DNA of 53,809 nucleotides from a virus. Below, piece by piece: positions 20,939 through 30,344 of the stretch. The position numbers were made by a program, and so were the translations under genes. The notes beneath the pieces are model-generated. The model was not told the origin of the DNA. It did not search any database and saw nothing but the letters and a program-made list of their open reading frames with translations. The stretch lies in the IMG/VR virus record IMGVR_UViG_3300036398_002558, positions 1 to 53,809 of that record. One strand, 5' to 3'. The stretch's first letter is position 1, and each line of letters begins with the position of its first letter.

Positions 20939-21716
20939 TTTCTTGCTACACCAGTAGCACAGGCTCCAGACTTAGCGTGATCACAGAATCCACACACTCT
21001 TTCATTGGAAGTTGGCAAAAAGTTATAGTCGTTTAGTATCTTATTTCCGCTTTGGACTATCTTTGCTTTTACTTCTTCTAGCTCTTCAGCGGTGTACGTA
21101 TGACCTTTTCTTTTGCCAGATCTTAAATAGTAAAGCTCTGCATAAATTTCTTTTCCGAGGAAAAGCCAAAGAAGCTGCTACAGCATATATTCCGTAGCTG
21201 TAAATTATCTTTAATATTTTTTGCAGCTACTTCCCACTTGCCAGTCTTGTAGTCTATGATTTCAACTCTTGAATCAAACTCATCAATTCTGTCTATATAT
21301 CCATTTACATAGAATGACCCTAGGACATACGAAAAAGACATTTCTTTTGAAACAACATTAAAATCTTCATCAGAATGCCTATCGTAAAACTCTTCTAAGA
21401 TTACTTTGCCTACGTCAATTAGTTCAGGATTAATAATAGATTCTGGATCATAGTGGGACTTCTTTTCTTGATACGAATACAACAGCTTTTCATAATCTAC
21501 GTGCTCAGTAGATTGAATGTTATCCTCGAGCACTGCGTGCACGATGTTGCCCAAAGTTGCTGCTTCATTAAAAAACCTTGGTTCTTTTGTTATATAGCTA
21601 TAGAAGTACTTTGCGGGACACATGGTGTATGTATCTATCCTGGAATAAGATAGATCCATAAGAGAAAGCTTTGTTAGTGAATCTATCTTATCAACAGACG
21701 TAATATTAATTGCCAT
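20917..21716 (-). CDS. RecB/Cas4-like nuclease, read through two +1 shifts at CGG
   Basis: The joined product has 265 residues. The first 174 from ATG 21716 include SYSRIDTYTMCPAKYFYSYI (first cysteine), GNIVHAVLED, and the catalytic VNGYIDRIDEF and VEIIDYKTGKW. CGG 21192-21194 then shifts to G-IYAVAASLAFP. CGG 21155-21157 shifts again to G-KEIYAELYYLRSGKRKGHTYTAEEL and leads to RVCGFCDHAKSGAC and TAA 20917-20919. Only the doubly shifted reading restores the C-terminal cysteine cluster (three Cys plus one at the N-terminus) that binds an Fe-S cluster in AddB/Cas4-type exonucleases. Likely role: 5'-3' processing of DNA ends for recombination. Confidence 0.8.
21155..21157 (-). other. +1 frameshift site at in-frame CGG (RecB-like, second)
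   Basis: After the first shift the frame reads TTT CCT CGG AAA. Skipping the C gives GGA AAA GAA ATT TAT, which continues to the Fe-S cysteines. Confidence 0.8.
21192..21194 (-). other. +1 frameshift site at in-frame CGG (RecB-like, first)
   Basis: The zero frame reads CAG CTA CGG AAT. Skipping the C gives GGA ATA TAT GCT, making NLQLGIYAVA, a common continuation after the catalytic IDYKTG of this family. Confidence 0.8.
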
Positions 21717-21879
21717 TTATATCTCTACCTGTAGGGTCATAAACAATATTTCCAGATTCATCGAACTCTCTGCCGTCAGCATCTAGAATGTGATTGTTAT
21801 ATATGTTTCTATAAGATCCATTTCCAATGGAAACCCATCCTGTGGAACCTATCTCCATTTCTTCATCAAATCTATTCAT
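21706..21879 (-). CDS. Hypothetical protein, 57 aa
   Basis: ATG 21877-21879 to TAA 21706-21708, overlapping both neighbours (by 8 and 11 bases), as expected for tightly packed phage genes. The protein MNRFDEEMEIGSTGWVSIGN... has many Gly, Asp and Asn residues (ILDADGREFDESGNIVYDPTGR) and looks like a short beta-hairpin or Ca-binding-like turn protein. No family is recognised. Confidence 0.5.
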   Translation of the reverse strand: MNRFDEEMEIGSTGWVSIGNGSYRNIYNNHILDADGREFDESGNIVYDPTGRDINGN

Positions 21880-22135
21880 TATTAGAGTCTCCTTCTGGAT
21901 CTAATGGCAGGGCTGAAACTACTTCTTTCCCTATTGTTATGTAGCAGTCTTTAAAGTTTTCTATGTTTAGATAGTAGTTAAGAACATCAAAAAGATCCTT
22001 AACCTCTGATCTATTAACGAAAAATCCAACGACGCCACACTGTATAAACATTCTGTCGTCGTAGCCATGGGTTGCTTCAGAATATTCCACTAAAGAAATA
22101 TTATTTTTTGAAAGCTTTGCTAGTTCTTGTTTCAT
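21872..22135 (-). CDS. Hypothetical protein, 87 aa
   Basis: This is a small alpha/beta protein (LAKLSKNNISLVEYSEATHG; CGVVGFFVNRSEVKDLFDVLNYYLNI). The central GVVGFFVNRSEVKDLFDVLNYY suggests a strand followed by an amphipathic helix. It ends in an acidic tail. No motif is recognised; it lies between a zinc-finger protein and a 57-residue unknown in the replication region. Confidence 0.55.
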   Translation of the reverse strand: MKQELAKLSKNNISLVEYSEATHGYDDRMFIQCGVVGFFVNRSEVKDLFDVLNYYLNIENFKDCYITIGKEVVSALPLDPEGDSNNE

Positions 22136-22158
22136 TATCTTTTCATTTCCTAAATAAG

Positions 22159-22527
22159 TTAATCATTTCCGTAGATTGTTATTGGGTTCCAATCTGGGTC
22201 GTTCATTTTCTCTCTCATATCCTTAAGGTATGATTCCCAATCTCTTTCATCTTCAGACATCTTTTCGTATGTAACAGATCCAGCGTATGGATTTGAATTA
22301 AATCTAGTCATTAATATTCGACCTTCTTTTGTTCTCCATCTTAAAACCCCATTTCTACAATCACAGAAGTCTTCACTATGAGGCTCTATAACTCCAGATG
22401 GGTCGTATCGCCCACTGCATCCGTTGCACTTTGTGTATCTGCCCTTGTCTTGGCATCTACCGCATGAAAAACAATATGACCAGCAGTCTCTCTCTGATGG
22501 ATTTTTAAAGCTGCCATTAGCTGCCAT
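22159..22527 (-). CDS. Cysteine-rich zinc-binding protein, 122 aa
   Basis: Residues 15-60 hold eight cysteines: CWSYCFSCGRC, KCNGCSG and CDC. These could bind two or more zinc ions in a DnaJ-like or rubredoxin-like arrangement. The C-terminal half is charged and helical (SEDERDWESYLKDMREKMNDPDW). The start overlaps the end of the polymerase gene by 11 bases, so the two are translated together. It may bind nucleic acid or a replication protein. Confidence 0.6.
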   Translation of the reverse strand: MAANGSFKNPSERDCWSYCFSCGRCQDKGRYTKCNGCSGRYDPSGVIEPHSEDFCDCRNGVLRWRTKEGRILMTRFNSNPYAGSVTYEKMSEDERDWESYLKDMREKMNDPDWNPITIYGND

Positions 22528-25500
22528 GGCTCTCCTTTTGTAGTATTTGAAGTATTAATCGTTCTGCTTTTTTATTTGTTGTTTTATTAAACTTATAATA
22601 AAATTTTCTATCGTTGTTCTTTTGCACTAGATATACTTGTTTATTTCCATTATTATTCTTTATTATATCATAAATACAATCTAACTCTTCTTTTGTTATA
22701 CAGTCTGTATCTACATATACGGATTGACCGCTATATATAGTTGAAGTGTCTACTTTTTCAACTGATGTTAAAAATATTTTATATGTGGAATTTTCGTCAT
22801 CCGTCTCTTTATTGACTGTGCCAGTAATATAGGCTATTTCGCCCTCTTTAAAAAATTCATCTGAATAGTTTTTAGCTTCTCTAGGAAACACTACTACTTC
22901 TAATTCTCCAGTAGGGTCTTCTAGGTTAAACTTATACATCTTCATTCCTTTTTTGGTGATAATTTTTTTGGAAGATGTAATAATTCCACCCATTTTAATA
23001 TATGCTCCCGCATTACATTCTTGAACTTGAATAATTTCAAGATCAATATTTTTTTGCACGATGTCCCAGATGCCTTCAAGCGGATGTTTTGAAACGTATA
23101 TTCCAAGTTCTTCTTTCTCTTTCTCAAGAATAGAAAGCTCAATAGATCTACTAATATCTTCATCGTCTTCATTAGTCTTGTCAACAAGATCATCCATAGC
23201 ACCAGAGTAGAACAAGTGTTCTAGTGTTGACTTTTTTAATATTATTGGATTACATCTTTTATAAAAATCATATAAATTTTTATAAGGGTTGTTAACATCT
23301 CTTGATTCAATAATGGCTTCTGCTATAGAGGCTCCTATTCCATTGATGGAACCAAGTCCAAATAATATTCTATTTCCATCAAATACTTCAAATTCAATTC
23401 CAGAAGAATTAATAGATGGAGGAGAAACTTTAAGGCCTAATTTTTTACAGTCATTTAAATATAAAAATAGTTTGTCCTTGTTTCCAGCAACTGATGTCAA
23501 AAGAGCTGCCATATATTCAGCTGGATAGTTTGACTTAAGATACGCTGTTATATAAGAAATCATAGCGTAGCTTGCAGCATGTGCTCTGTTAAAACCATAT
23601 CCGCCAAAGTACTCAATATCTGAATATATTTTATTAGCTGAAGACTCAGATATTCCAGAGTGTTCCACGCAACCATCAACAAACTTTTTTCTAAACAAAG
23701 CTATTTTGTCCATAAGCTTTTTGCCAATAACTTTTCTTAGATCATCAGCTTCAGCAGAACTAAAGCCAGCCAATTCTCTAGCAACACCAAGAACGTCCTC
23801 TTGATACAGCATGATTCCAAGAGAAGGGGCAAGAACTTTTTCTAATTTTTGGTGATCATAAGATACCTTTGCACGCCCGTGCTTTCTGTCAATGTACAGT
23901 TTGTCCATGCCAGAACCCATTGGACCAGGCCTATAAAGAGAGATTAATGCCATAATGTCTTCTATATTTTGAGGCTGAAGTTGAACCATTAGTTGACGCA
24001 TACCAGATGACTCAAGCTGGAAAACCCCTACAGCATTCCCTCTACATAGTTCTTCGTAAGTTCTCTTATCGTCAAGAGGAATAGAATCTAAATCTATTTC
24101 TATGTTTTGTTTTTTCTTGATTAGCTTTAAACATGAATCAATTACACCCAGGTTTCTTAGTCCTAAAAAATCTATCTTTAAAAGTCCACACTGCTCGACT
24201 CTTCCCATATCCCATTGAGTCACAACTGGATTGTCTACTCCTTTTTGCATAATAGGAAGGTAGTCTGTCAATTTATTTTTTGATATAACAACTCCAGCAG
24301 CGTGAATGCCTGTTTGTCTTACAAGACCTTCTAGACCTAAAGCTGTGTCGACTATTTTTTTTGAGTCTTTGTTTGATTCATATTCAGATTTAAACTCTTC
24401 AACTTCCATGCACTCAGACAAGCTTTTGGACACGCCCAAAACAGGAGGTGGAACAAGTTTTGCTATCTTATCTCCACCAGAAAAATCATAACCTAAAGCT
24501 CTTGCAGCATCTCTTAGAGATTGTCTTGCTCCAGTTCGGTTAAATGTACAAATATGAGCTACTTTATCTTCTCCATATTTGTTTTTTGCATATTCTATTA
24601 CCTTATCTCTATGTCTATCGTCAAAGTCTAGATCGATATCCGGCATTGATTTTCTTCCTTCAACCAAGAATCTTTCAAAGAGAAGACCAAATCTAATAGG
24701 GTCTAGATTTGTAATGTCAAAAGCGTACGATAAAACACTTCCAGCAGCAGAGCCTCTACCCCAACCAACTCTTATGTCATTTGTTTTTGCCCACCTAACA
24801 AGGTCAGAAACAACCAAGAAGTACTCTGGAAAACCCATGTCTTTTACGACTCTAATTTCATGAAGAGCCCTATCTAATATCTCTTGTGGAAGAGGGTCTC
24901 CATATTTTCTCTTCAAGCCCTCCCACGCTAATCTCTCAAAGTATTCTATTGAGCCTTCTTTTGTTGGTATTGGAAAATTAGGAAAGTGTATTTCTCCAAA
25001 AGAAAGATCTACATCTACCATGTCATTAACTAACATTGTATTATCTAACCAATCTTTTGGAAATCTAGATGCCATCTCATCATAAGATTGAAGATAAAAC
25101 TCTTCTCCAGAAAAAGAAAATCTATCTGGAGTATTCACATTTGAGTTAGTTGCAACGCATAACATAATGTCATGGGCTTGTGCATCTTTTTTGTGCACAT
25201 AGTGACAGTCTCCAGTTGGAACTATCTTTGCTCCTATTTCTTGAGCTATTTCAATAAGTAAATTAGATATCTTTCTTTGCTCAGAAAGACCATGATCTTG
25301 TATCTCTATAAAATAATTCTCTTTGCCAACGATATCCTGCATTTTTTTAGCAGCTGAAAGAGCAAACTGGTAATCGTTTCTCAAAAGAGCTTGAGCGACT
25401 TCTCCGTTTAGACAGCCAGAAAGGACTATAATTCCTTCACTATATTCTTCTATTAAAGAGTGGTCAATTCTTGGCTTTCCATAATATCCATCTATAAAAG

Positions 25501-25856
25501 ATTTAGAGGATATATTAATAATATTATGGTACCCAATATTGTTCTTTGCAAGAATGGTTATATGATAAGGGCCTCTTTGTTCCCACTCATTTTTTGCAGG
25601 ACCAGATCTTTCTTCTTCATCTCTATCAAATCTAGTTTTTCTAGCCTGATAGAATTCCGATCCGAGTATCGGTTTTACCCCAATACTTTTACCTGCATCA
25701 TAAAAGTCAAGCCACGAGTGTATATTGCCATGGTCTGTCGTTGCAAGGCCTGACATCCCGTAATGATTTTGCCCTTGTTAAATATTGCTCTATGTCTCCA
25801 TGCCCATCTAGCATAGAAAAAACGGTATGATTATGCAGGTTCGTCCAGTTCTTCAT
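22517..25856 (-). CDS. dnaE: DNA polymerase III alpha subunit (DnaE), read through a +1 shift at CGG
   Basis: The joined product has 1112 residues. The first 32 codons from ATG 25856 give MKNWTNLHNHTVFSMLDGHG, the start of the PHP domain. CGG 25758-25760 follows in ...RAKSL, and skipping C continues G-MSGLATTDHGNIHSW, the next PHP motif. Further on are GDCHYVHKKDAQAHD, the catalytic MPDIDLDFDD and KIDFLGLRNL (three Asp of the C-family polymerase site), the helix-hairpin-helix region and an OB fold (GGIITSSKKIITKKGMKMYKF). Bacterial-type replicases are rare in phages, which usually carry family A or B enzymes. Intact PHP metal ligands suggest proofreading or phosphatase activity. The length is close to cellular DnaE. 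Confidence 0.9.
25758..25760 (-). other. +1 frameshift site at in-frame CGG (dnaE)
   Basis: The zero frame reads TCA TTA CGG GAT and runs out of the family. Skipping the C gives GGG ATG TCA GGC, making SLGMSGLATTDHGN; Gly-Met at this place is typical of DnaE. Confidence 0.85.
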
Positions 25857-25863
25857 GGAACTA

Positions 25864-26073
25864 TTATAGTCCTCTTTCTCTATCGCTGGAGTCTAAAGAA
25901 GAGTCTCTTCTTTCTCTATAGGTGATAATTACTACTCCGCCACAATATGTGCACGGAACGGATAGTCCTTGTTGCGCAAAAGAACTCTTTTCCATGTAAG
26001 ACATTGGTTGATCAGATTTGCACTCAGAACAAACTCCAATAACATCATCTGGATTATTTATCTTTTCCATCAT
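25864..26073 (-). CDS. Small zinc-ribbon protein
   Basis: The 69-residue protein contains CSEC near residue 15 and CTYCGG near residue 41, the two knuckles of a zinc ribbon, and a charged C-terminus (ERRDSSLDSSDRERGL). The start overlaps the end of the primase gene by about 20 bases, and it ends eight bases before the polymerase gene. A role as a cofactor of the primase or polymerase is possible from the position. Confidence 0.6.
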   Translation of the reverse strand: MMEKINNPDDVIGVCSECKSDQPMSYMEKSSFAQQGLSVPCTYCGGVVIITYRERRDSSLDSSDRERGL

Positions 26074-27263
26074 TTTCCTTTCTATTTGTTTTATAAGCGA
26101 ATCTTATTGGTGAAGGAGATGACTTTTCTTGAGTCTCTATATATTTTTCTCCTACTTTAACCCATTTTTTTCTTTCTTCTAACTGACAGCTACCACAACC
26201 AACGCCAACAGAGTTAGCTCTTTCACATGTATATGGTCTGCCACCAATGCCCATTTCTCTTCTCTTTATCCAATCATTAATATGTGCAGAGGATTTTTCA
26301 AAATTATAGTCATGACACATACTTAAAATCTCATGCAAAACTTTTATTGATTCTTCTGTATAAGTTAGAATAGAGCAAAGAAATAGTCTTGCCTCATGCT
26401 CCAAGAAACCCTGTTCTTTTGCTTGCGTATAAAGTCTTGCAAATGCTGAACAGCTTTTGAATAGTTCTTTTGGTGTAAAAACTTTTTCTGAAGCTTTAAA
26501 GTTTTTAAGTGCGTTAGTGCCATTTTTGTTAAAGTAAGAAAGAAAGTCTTTACTTCTTTCTTTTTCTTCTTCCATTTTATAAGAGTACTCCCTATACCAC
26601 TCATTGGCTTTGTAGGAAAAAACATAAGGTTCATAATCAATATTCTTTTTTTCTTTAGAACTATTCATAATAAAATCTATTCCATAGCTAAATTCACTAA
26701 AAGTAAATAAGGTTTTATATAAGCCAGTATCTTGATGCTTTGACCCAGGAAGTCTCCACATTCTTCTAAGGTCATAGACACTCAAATCAAGTGTGTTTAA
26801 AGATAAAATTTTCTTAATGTCTGATGCTATAAATTTATAAACTTTAGGAAGATCGTTACCTGGAGAAATTCCAAGTGCTACTGCATCACATTCTATATGA
26901 AAACCTTTTTTGCCAGTGAAGTATATTCTAATAGCTTCTTCTGGAATTTTCTTTTTTAAAAAATCAATAAGTTTATTTGCTTCTAGATAAGATTCGTTTA
27001 TATCTTTTGAATCTAAATCAAAATATAGGTTTGAATATCTTGTTGACGAATCTACATCATGACTGTTGTATAGCCATACAGAAGTATATATTCCGAGTGT
27101 TTGCATGTTTATCTGAGTAAGCATCCACGTCTGAATAGTCTATTACTAAAGGATTATTGTCTTTTTTATCTCTAATAACCCTAGACAAAGATGGTACATA
27201 CCTAGCTACTTCTACATATTTCCATGCGCTCAAGTACTTTGATTGATCTTTTTCAGGCTTCAC
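26054..27263 (-). CDS. Archaeo-eukaryotic-type DNA primase (AEP), read through a +1 shift at CGG
   Basis: The joined product has 402 residues. It starts at GTG 27263 within a GTGA overlap; 56 codons are read before CGG 27093-27095. The next frame gives G-IYTSVWLYNSHDVDSSTRYSNLYFDLDS, holding the metal-binding DxD (YFDLDS). It continues with RIYFTGKKGFHIE, the nucleotide-binding (S/T)GxKGxH motif, and RRMWRLPGSKHQDTG. The C-terminus has CERANSVGVGCGSC, a probable Fe-S or zinc site as in PriL/PriCT domains. It makes primers for the DnaE polymerase. The second frame starts far from any ribosome-binding site, supporting one gene. Confidence 0.8.
27093..27095 (-). other. +1 frameshift site at in-frame CGG (primase)
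   Basis: The zero frame reads AAC ACT CGG AAT and stops ten codons later. Skipping the C gives GGA ATA TAT ACT and leads to the catalytic domain. Confidence 0.75.
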
Positions 27264-27448
27264 TTTATTTTTCCTTTGCCAGAATCTTGTGAATAGTTAT
27301 ATATTACTACCTTATCTGACTTCATTTCAAAAGAGTAGGTTCGATAGTAAACGGATTCTTCTATTAGCTTTTCTATGTTTGAAACTAAATAGTTTCTTTT
27401 AAACATTTTTTCTTCAGAAAAATCAGCTGACTTTCCATCGTTCTTCAT
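27260..27448 (-). CDS. Hypothetical protein, 62 aa
   Basis: ATG 27448 lies inside the end of the HD gene (26-base overlap) with GGAG upstream, and its TGA overlaps the primase start as GTGA. The product is small and charged (EEKMFKRNYLVSNIEKLIEESVYY; SDKVVIYNYSQDSGKGKIK). No motif is recognised. Coupling on both sides suggests a partner of the primase or simply a filler gene in the replication operon. Confidence 0.55.
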   Translation of the reverse strand: MKNDGKSADFSEEKMFKRNYLVSNIEKLIEESVYYRTYSFEMKSDKVVIYNYSQDSGKGKIK

Positions 27449-28106
27449 TTATGTTTTCTCCGTCGACTATGTAGTGAAGCTTTGAAGCTAAATTGTCAGC
27501 TGTATGAACAATCATATCTAAGTAAGTTATTGGAACAGTTTCTGGTATAGGAGACCATGGGCCTAAGTGACATCTGATAAGTCTCAAAATTGTTTGTACG
27601 TCTTCTTCATTTAAAAAAAGAGTAGAAGACTGAGCTTCGCTTGCATACTTTTTATCTTCTTCTTGACATTTTTTAATTATATCTACAACAGTATACGGAT
27701 GCATCTTATCATACCTAACAGACCCGTCGACCTGTTCTTTTCCTTTTGTTATATCATGTAAAAGGCAAGCAGCTATAACAAGATCAAACTCTTCTGAAGA
27801 CACACTATGAGACTCGCAAAGTATTTTTGCCGCTCTTACTACTCTCTTTGTGTGCAGTACGTTTCCGCCAGCAAATCTTTCATCTGGTGGATGATGTTTA
27901 CCTGAAAAACTAGCGGGTATCTTCCAAAATAGATCAGCCCTTATTAGTATAGATCTCACAAAAGACTTCAAGCCTTCATCGCTTATTAGTTCAACTTCTT
28001 CAATGATAGATTCTAAAAATTTATCTTCTTCAGAAATCATTGAAACAATAGGTGAATCGTCAAGTAGATCATCTAGTAAGTCTTTTTTATCATTTTGCTT
28101 TGACAT
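27423..28106 (-). CDS. HD-domain phosphohydrolase
   Basis: The 227-residue protein has GGNVLHTKRV (first His), AACLLHDITKG (His-Asp pair) and later RCHLGP and VHTADNLASK, the metal ligands of the HD superfamily. The N-terminus is an acidic helix. HD enzymes in phages hydrolyse nucleotides or cyclic dinucleotides, or serve DNA metabolism as in recJ-like helpers. It stands between a Cas4-like relative and the primase, so a nucleic-acid or nucleotide substrate is likely. It starts 17 bases inside the upstream gene. Confidence 0.75.
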   Translation of the reverse strand: MSKQNDKKDLLDDLLDDSPIVSMISEEDKFLESIIEEVELISDEGLKSFVRSILIRADLFWKIPASFSGKHHPPDERFAGGNVLHTKRVVRAAKILCESHSVSSEEFDLVIAACLLHDITKGKEQVDGSVRYDKMHPYTVVDIIKKCQEEDKKYASEAQSSTLFLNEEDVQTILRLIRCHLGPWSPIPETVPITYLDMIVHTADNLASKLHYIVDGENINEERWKVS

Positions 28107-28893
28107 TTTCTTCTTCCTTTAGGTTCCATTTAGACCATTTTGAACAGGGTGTATCAAACGGACATTTCTTGCAGTAGTAGGTTAAACCTCTTCTTGGTGC
28201 GTATACTTCAGAATCTTCCAACTCTTCCACCCAAAAGTTTACAAGGTCAATATAATCTGATTCCTTATCTAACAGATTTAGATTAGAATCATTAGCTAAT
28301 ATATCATAATATCCATAATATACTGGTTTGTTAGTCATTAATTTCTTTTTACTATAAGCGTACTGCATGCATGCAAAATCGAGAACGTACAAGTGCTCAT
28401 GAGATGTTTTATAATTAAATACCCATTTAACTACATAAATACAATTATTTTTAGTATAGATTAAATCAAAAACGTCTGATACTACAGTGTTATTGACGGG
28501 CAAAAAGTATTCTTCAGATATACCAATTGGAATAATATCTGGATCAGAAAAATAATTATAAAAAACCAACAGACAAGCAGCTGCTTTAGTTGTTAAGCTA
28601 GCCATATTACCATAGGCTGATTCATGCTTATCATTAATAATATCTTGCACTCCGGAACCTTCTGGGAACCAAAGCTTTTGCCATCTATTTAATAATGCCG
28701 AGTATGACGGTGGCATTCCGCTTTGCTTTTTATATAGAAAAAAGCTCATTACACTTTTTAATGTATTTTCAAATCTAAGAGAAACTAAATCCCTACTAGG
28801 AATAGTTTCATTCATCTTTTTTACATACCTATAATCATAAAGTAGTGCACATGTTTGAAAGTCTTTTAAAGACTTTGGAGTTACCTTGTTCAT
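28090..28893 (-). CDS. Cas4/RecB-like protein with altered catalytic site
   Basis: The 267-residue protein has the frame of an Fe-S nuclease: SLKDFQTCALLYDYRY near the N-terminus (first Cys) and YYCKKCPFDTPCSKW at the C-terminus (three Cys). Where active members have GxxD...(D/E)xK, this protein has VVSDVFDLIYTKNNCIYVVKWVFN. The Asp of the first strand is kept, but the acidic residue before the Lys is replaced by Val. It may be inactive and serve as a structural partner of the nuclease at 20917. One base overlaps the helicase stop. Confidence 0.65.
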   Translation of the reverse strand: MNKVTPKSLKDFQTCALLYDYRYVKKMNETIPSRDLVSLRFENTLKSVMSFFLYKKQSGMPPSYSALLNRWQKLWFPEGSGVQDIINDKHESAYGNMASLTTKAAACLLVFYNYFSDPDIIPIGISEEYFLPVNNTVVSDVFDLIYTKNNCIYVVKWVFNYKTSHEHLYVLDFACMQYAYSKKKLMTNKPVYYGYYDILANDSNLNLLDKESDYIDLVNFWVEELEDSEVYAPRRGLTYYCKKCPFDTPCSKWSKWNLKEEENVKAK

Positions 28894-30344
28894 TAAGAAA
28901 AATCACCGCCCAATAGATCGTCAAGTATAGAAGAAGCTGTGCTATAAGATTCTTCTGTTACTACATTATACTCTTCATATGTTTTTTTAGAGTCTACATA
29001 TCTGACTAAAGGTGGATCAAATATAAAAGTTGATCCAGTAATTCTATTTTTTGGTATCTGCAATTGCATTAAGTACTCGTCATCTGAATCATCTCCAGAT
29101 ATTAATCTTTTTTCAGTAATAAATATTGTTACAGCGCATTTCTGTTGAATAGCAAGAGATCCACCAGTATCAGACTGTTGAACTACTTCTCTTTTTTCTT
29201 TCATTCTATTAGCATTTTCTTGCGCAGTAATAATTAAAACGCAATTCATGTCTCTAGCTAATTTTTCTAGTCTTACCATCATTTCTTCAAACTCTCCCCA
29301 TCTAGGCTTACCTTTTCCACCCCTAGTAAACATAGACTGTATTGTGTCAATAACAATAACATCTGGAAGCTTTGAATTATGACCCATTAAATCCCTAAGC
29401 CATCTTTCAAGGTCTTCAAAGTATGGAGTATCTGGATCATGTCTTACCATAAATCTTTCACCCCATTCATCTAACTTATCTTGAAAAACTTTTAGATGCT
29501 TTTCTTTTTCTTGAGTAGACCATTTTGACAGCTCAGCATAGACGTTTTTTCCTATAATTTGAGTCATTAATACACGCTCCCAATGAGCAGTGGCCTCCTC
29601 AAAATTCACAAACAAAGCAGAATAACCATTATCAACCCAGTTATTTACTAAGCACTTAGCAAAAGTCGATTTACCCTTGCCAGATGGTGCGATTATGGCA
29701 TGAACTGCCCCTTTAAAGAACCCACCTTCGTCTGTATACCCCATTGCTCTATTAAGTGCTTTGAATTGAGTAGGCATGAAGTCTGGTATATTTAAAAGTT
29801 CTCTTGCTCTAGAGGAAATGTCAGATGCTGTCGTAACCTTTTCTAGTGGGTCATAATTAATCTGGCCTTCTATTTCTCTAATCTTGGTAGTTAGTATAGA
29901 TATTCTATCTATATCCTCATCAGACTTATTATTTTTTTGACTAATAAGTATCTGCAGTTCTTGTAAGTATTCAAGTTGCTTTCTTTTATTTGCCTTGTGT
30001 TCTATCAACTTTAAAACAGATTCTTGGTCTGATAAATCTATTTCAAGGAGTATAGAAAACATTGCATCAACGCCAGGAATACCACCGAGTGCGTCATATA
30101 TATCTGTTTCTGTTTCAAGCCACGATTTAAATGCTATTGGATCTACAATGTCTAATGCAGTTGCTTTATAGTATGCAACTATAGCATTATAGAATTCATA
30201 TATTCCAAGCTGACCATGATTCAGTCCTACCATTTCTGCTGGAAGCTGTTCAACAAAAAAGGATACAGAACCTTTATTTCTTAAACAAAGTGCAAAGATT
30301 TGATATTCTATTGGATAAGTTTGTTTTTCATCTTCGTTTGTCAT
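28893..30344 (-). CDS. Replicative DNA helicase (DnaB/gp41 type)
   Basis: The 483-residue protein has an N-terminal helical domain (ALCLRNKGSVSFFVEQLP). Its RecA-like ATPase core has Walker A APSGKGKSTFAK (about residue 215), Walker B DVIVIDTIQSMF (about 325) and the Arg-rich region LEKLARDMNCVLIITAQENANR. It unwinds the phage replication fork and works with the AEP primase and DnaE encoded just downstream. The length fits phage DnaB homologues; there is no intein. The start overlaps the upstream nuclease gene by 17 bases. Confidence 0.85.
   Translation of the reverse strand: MTNEDEKQTYPIEYQIFALCLRNKGSVSFFVEQLPAEMVGLNHGQLGIYEFYNAIVAYYKATALDIVDPIAFKSWLETETDIYDALGGIPGVDAMFSILLEIDLSDQESVLKLIEHKANKRKQLEYLQELQILISQKNNKSDEDIDRISILTTKIREIEGQINYDPLEKVTTASDISSRARELLNIPDFMPTQFKALNRAMGYTDEGGFFKGAVHAIIAPSGKGKSTFAKCLVNNWVDNGYSALFVNFEEATAHWERVLMTQIIGKNVYAELSKWSTQEKEKHLKVFQDKLDEWGERFMVRHDPDTPYFEDLERWLRDLMGHNSKLPDVIVIDTIQSMFTRGGKGKPRWGEFEEMMVRLEKLARDMNCVLIITAQENANRMKEKREVVQQSDTGGSLAIQQKCAVTIFITEKRLISGDDSDDEYLMQLQIPKNRITGSTFIFDPPLVRYVDSKKTYEEYNVVTEESYSTASSILDDLLGGDFS

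Noticed and set aside
22517-27263. Introns or inteins as the cause of the split polymerase and primase
   Set aside because: The parts join with a single skipped base and no inserted sequence, so no intron or intein is present.
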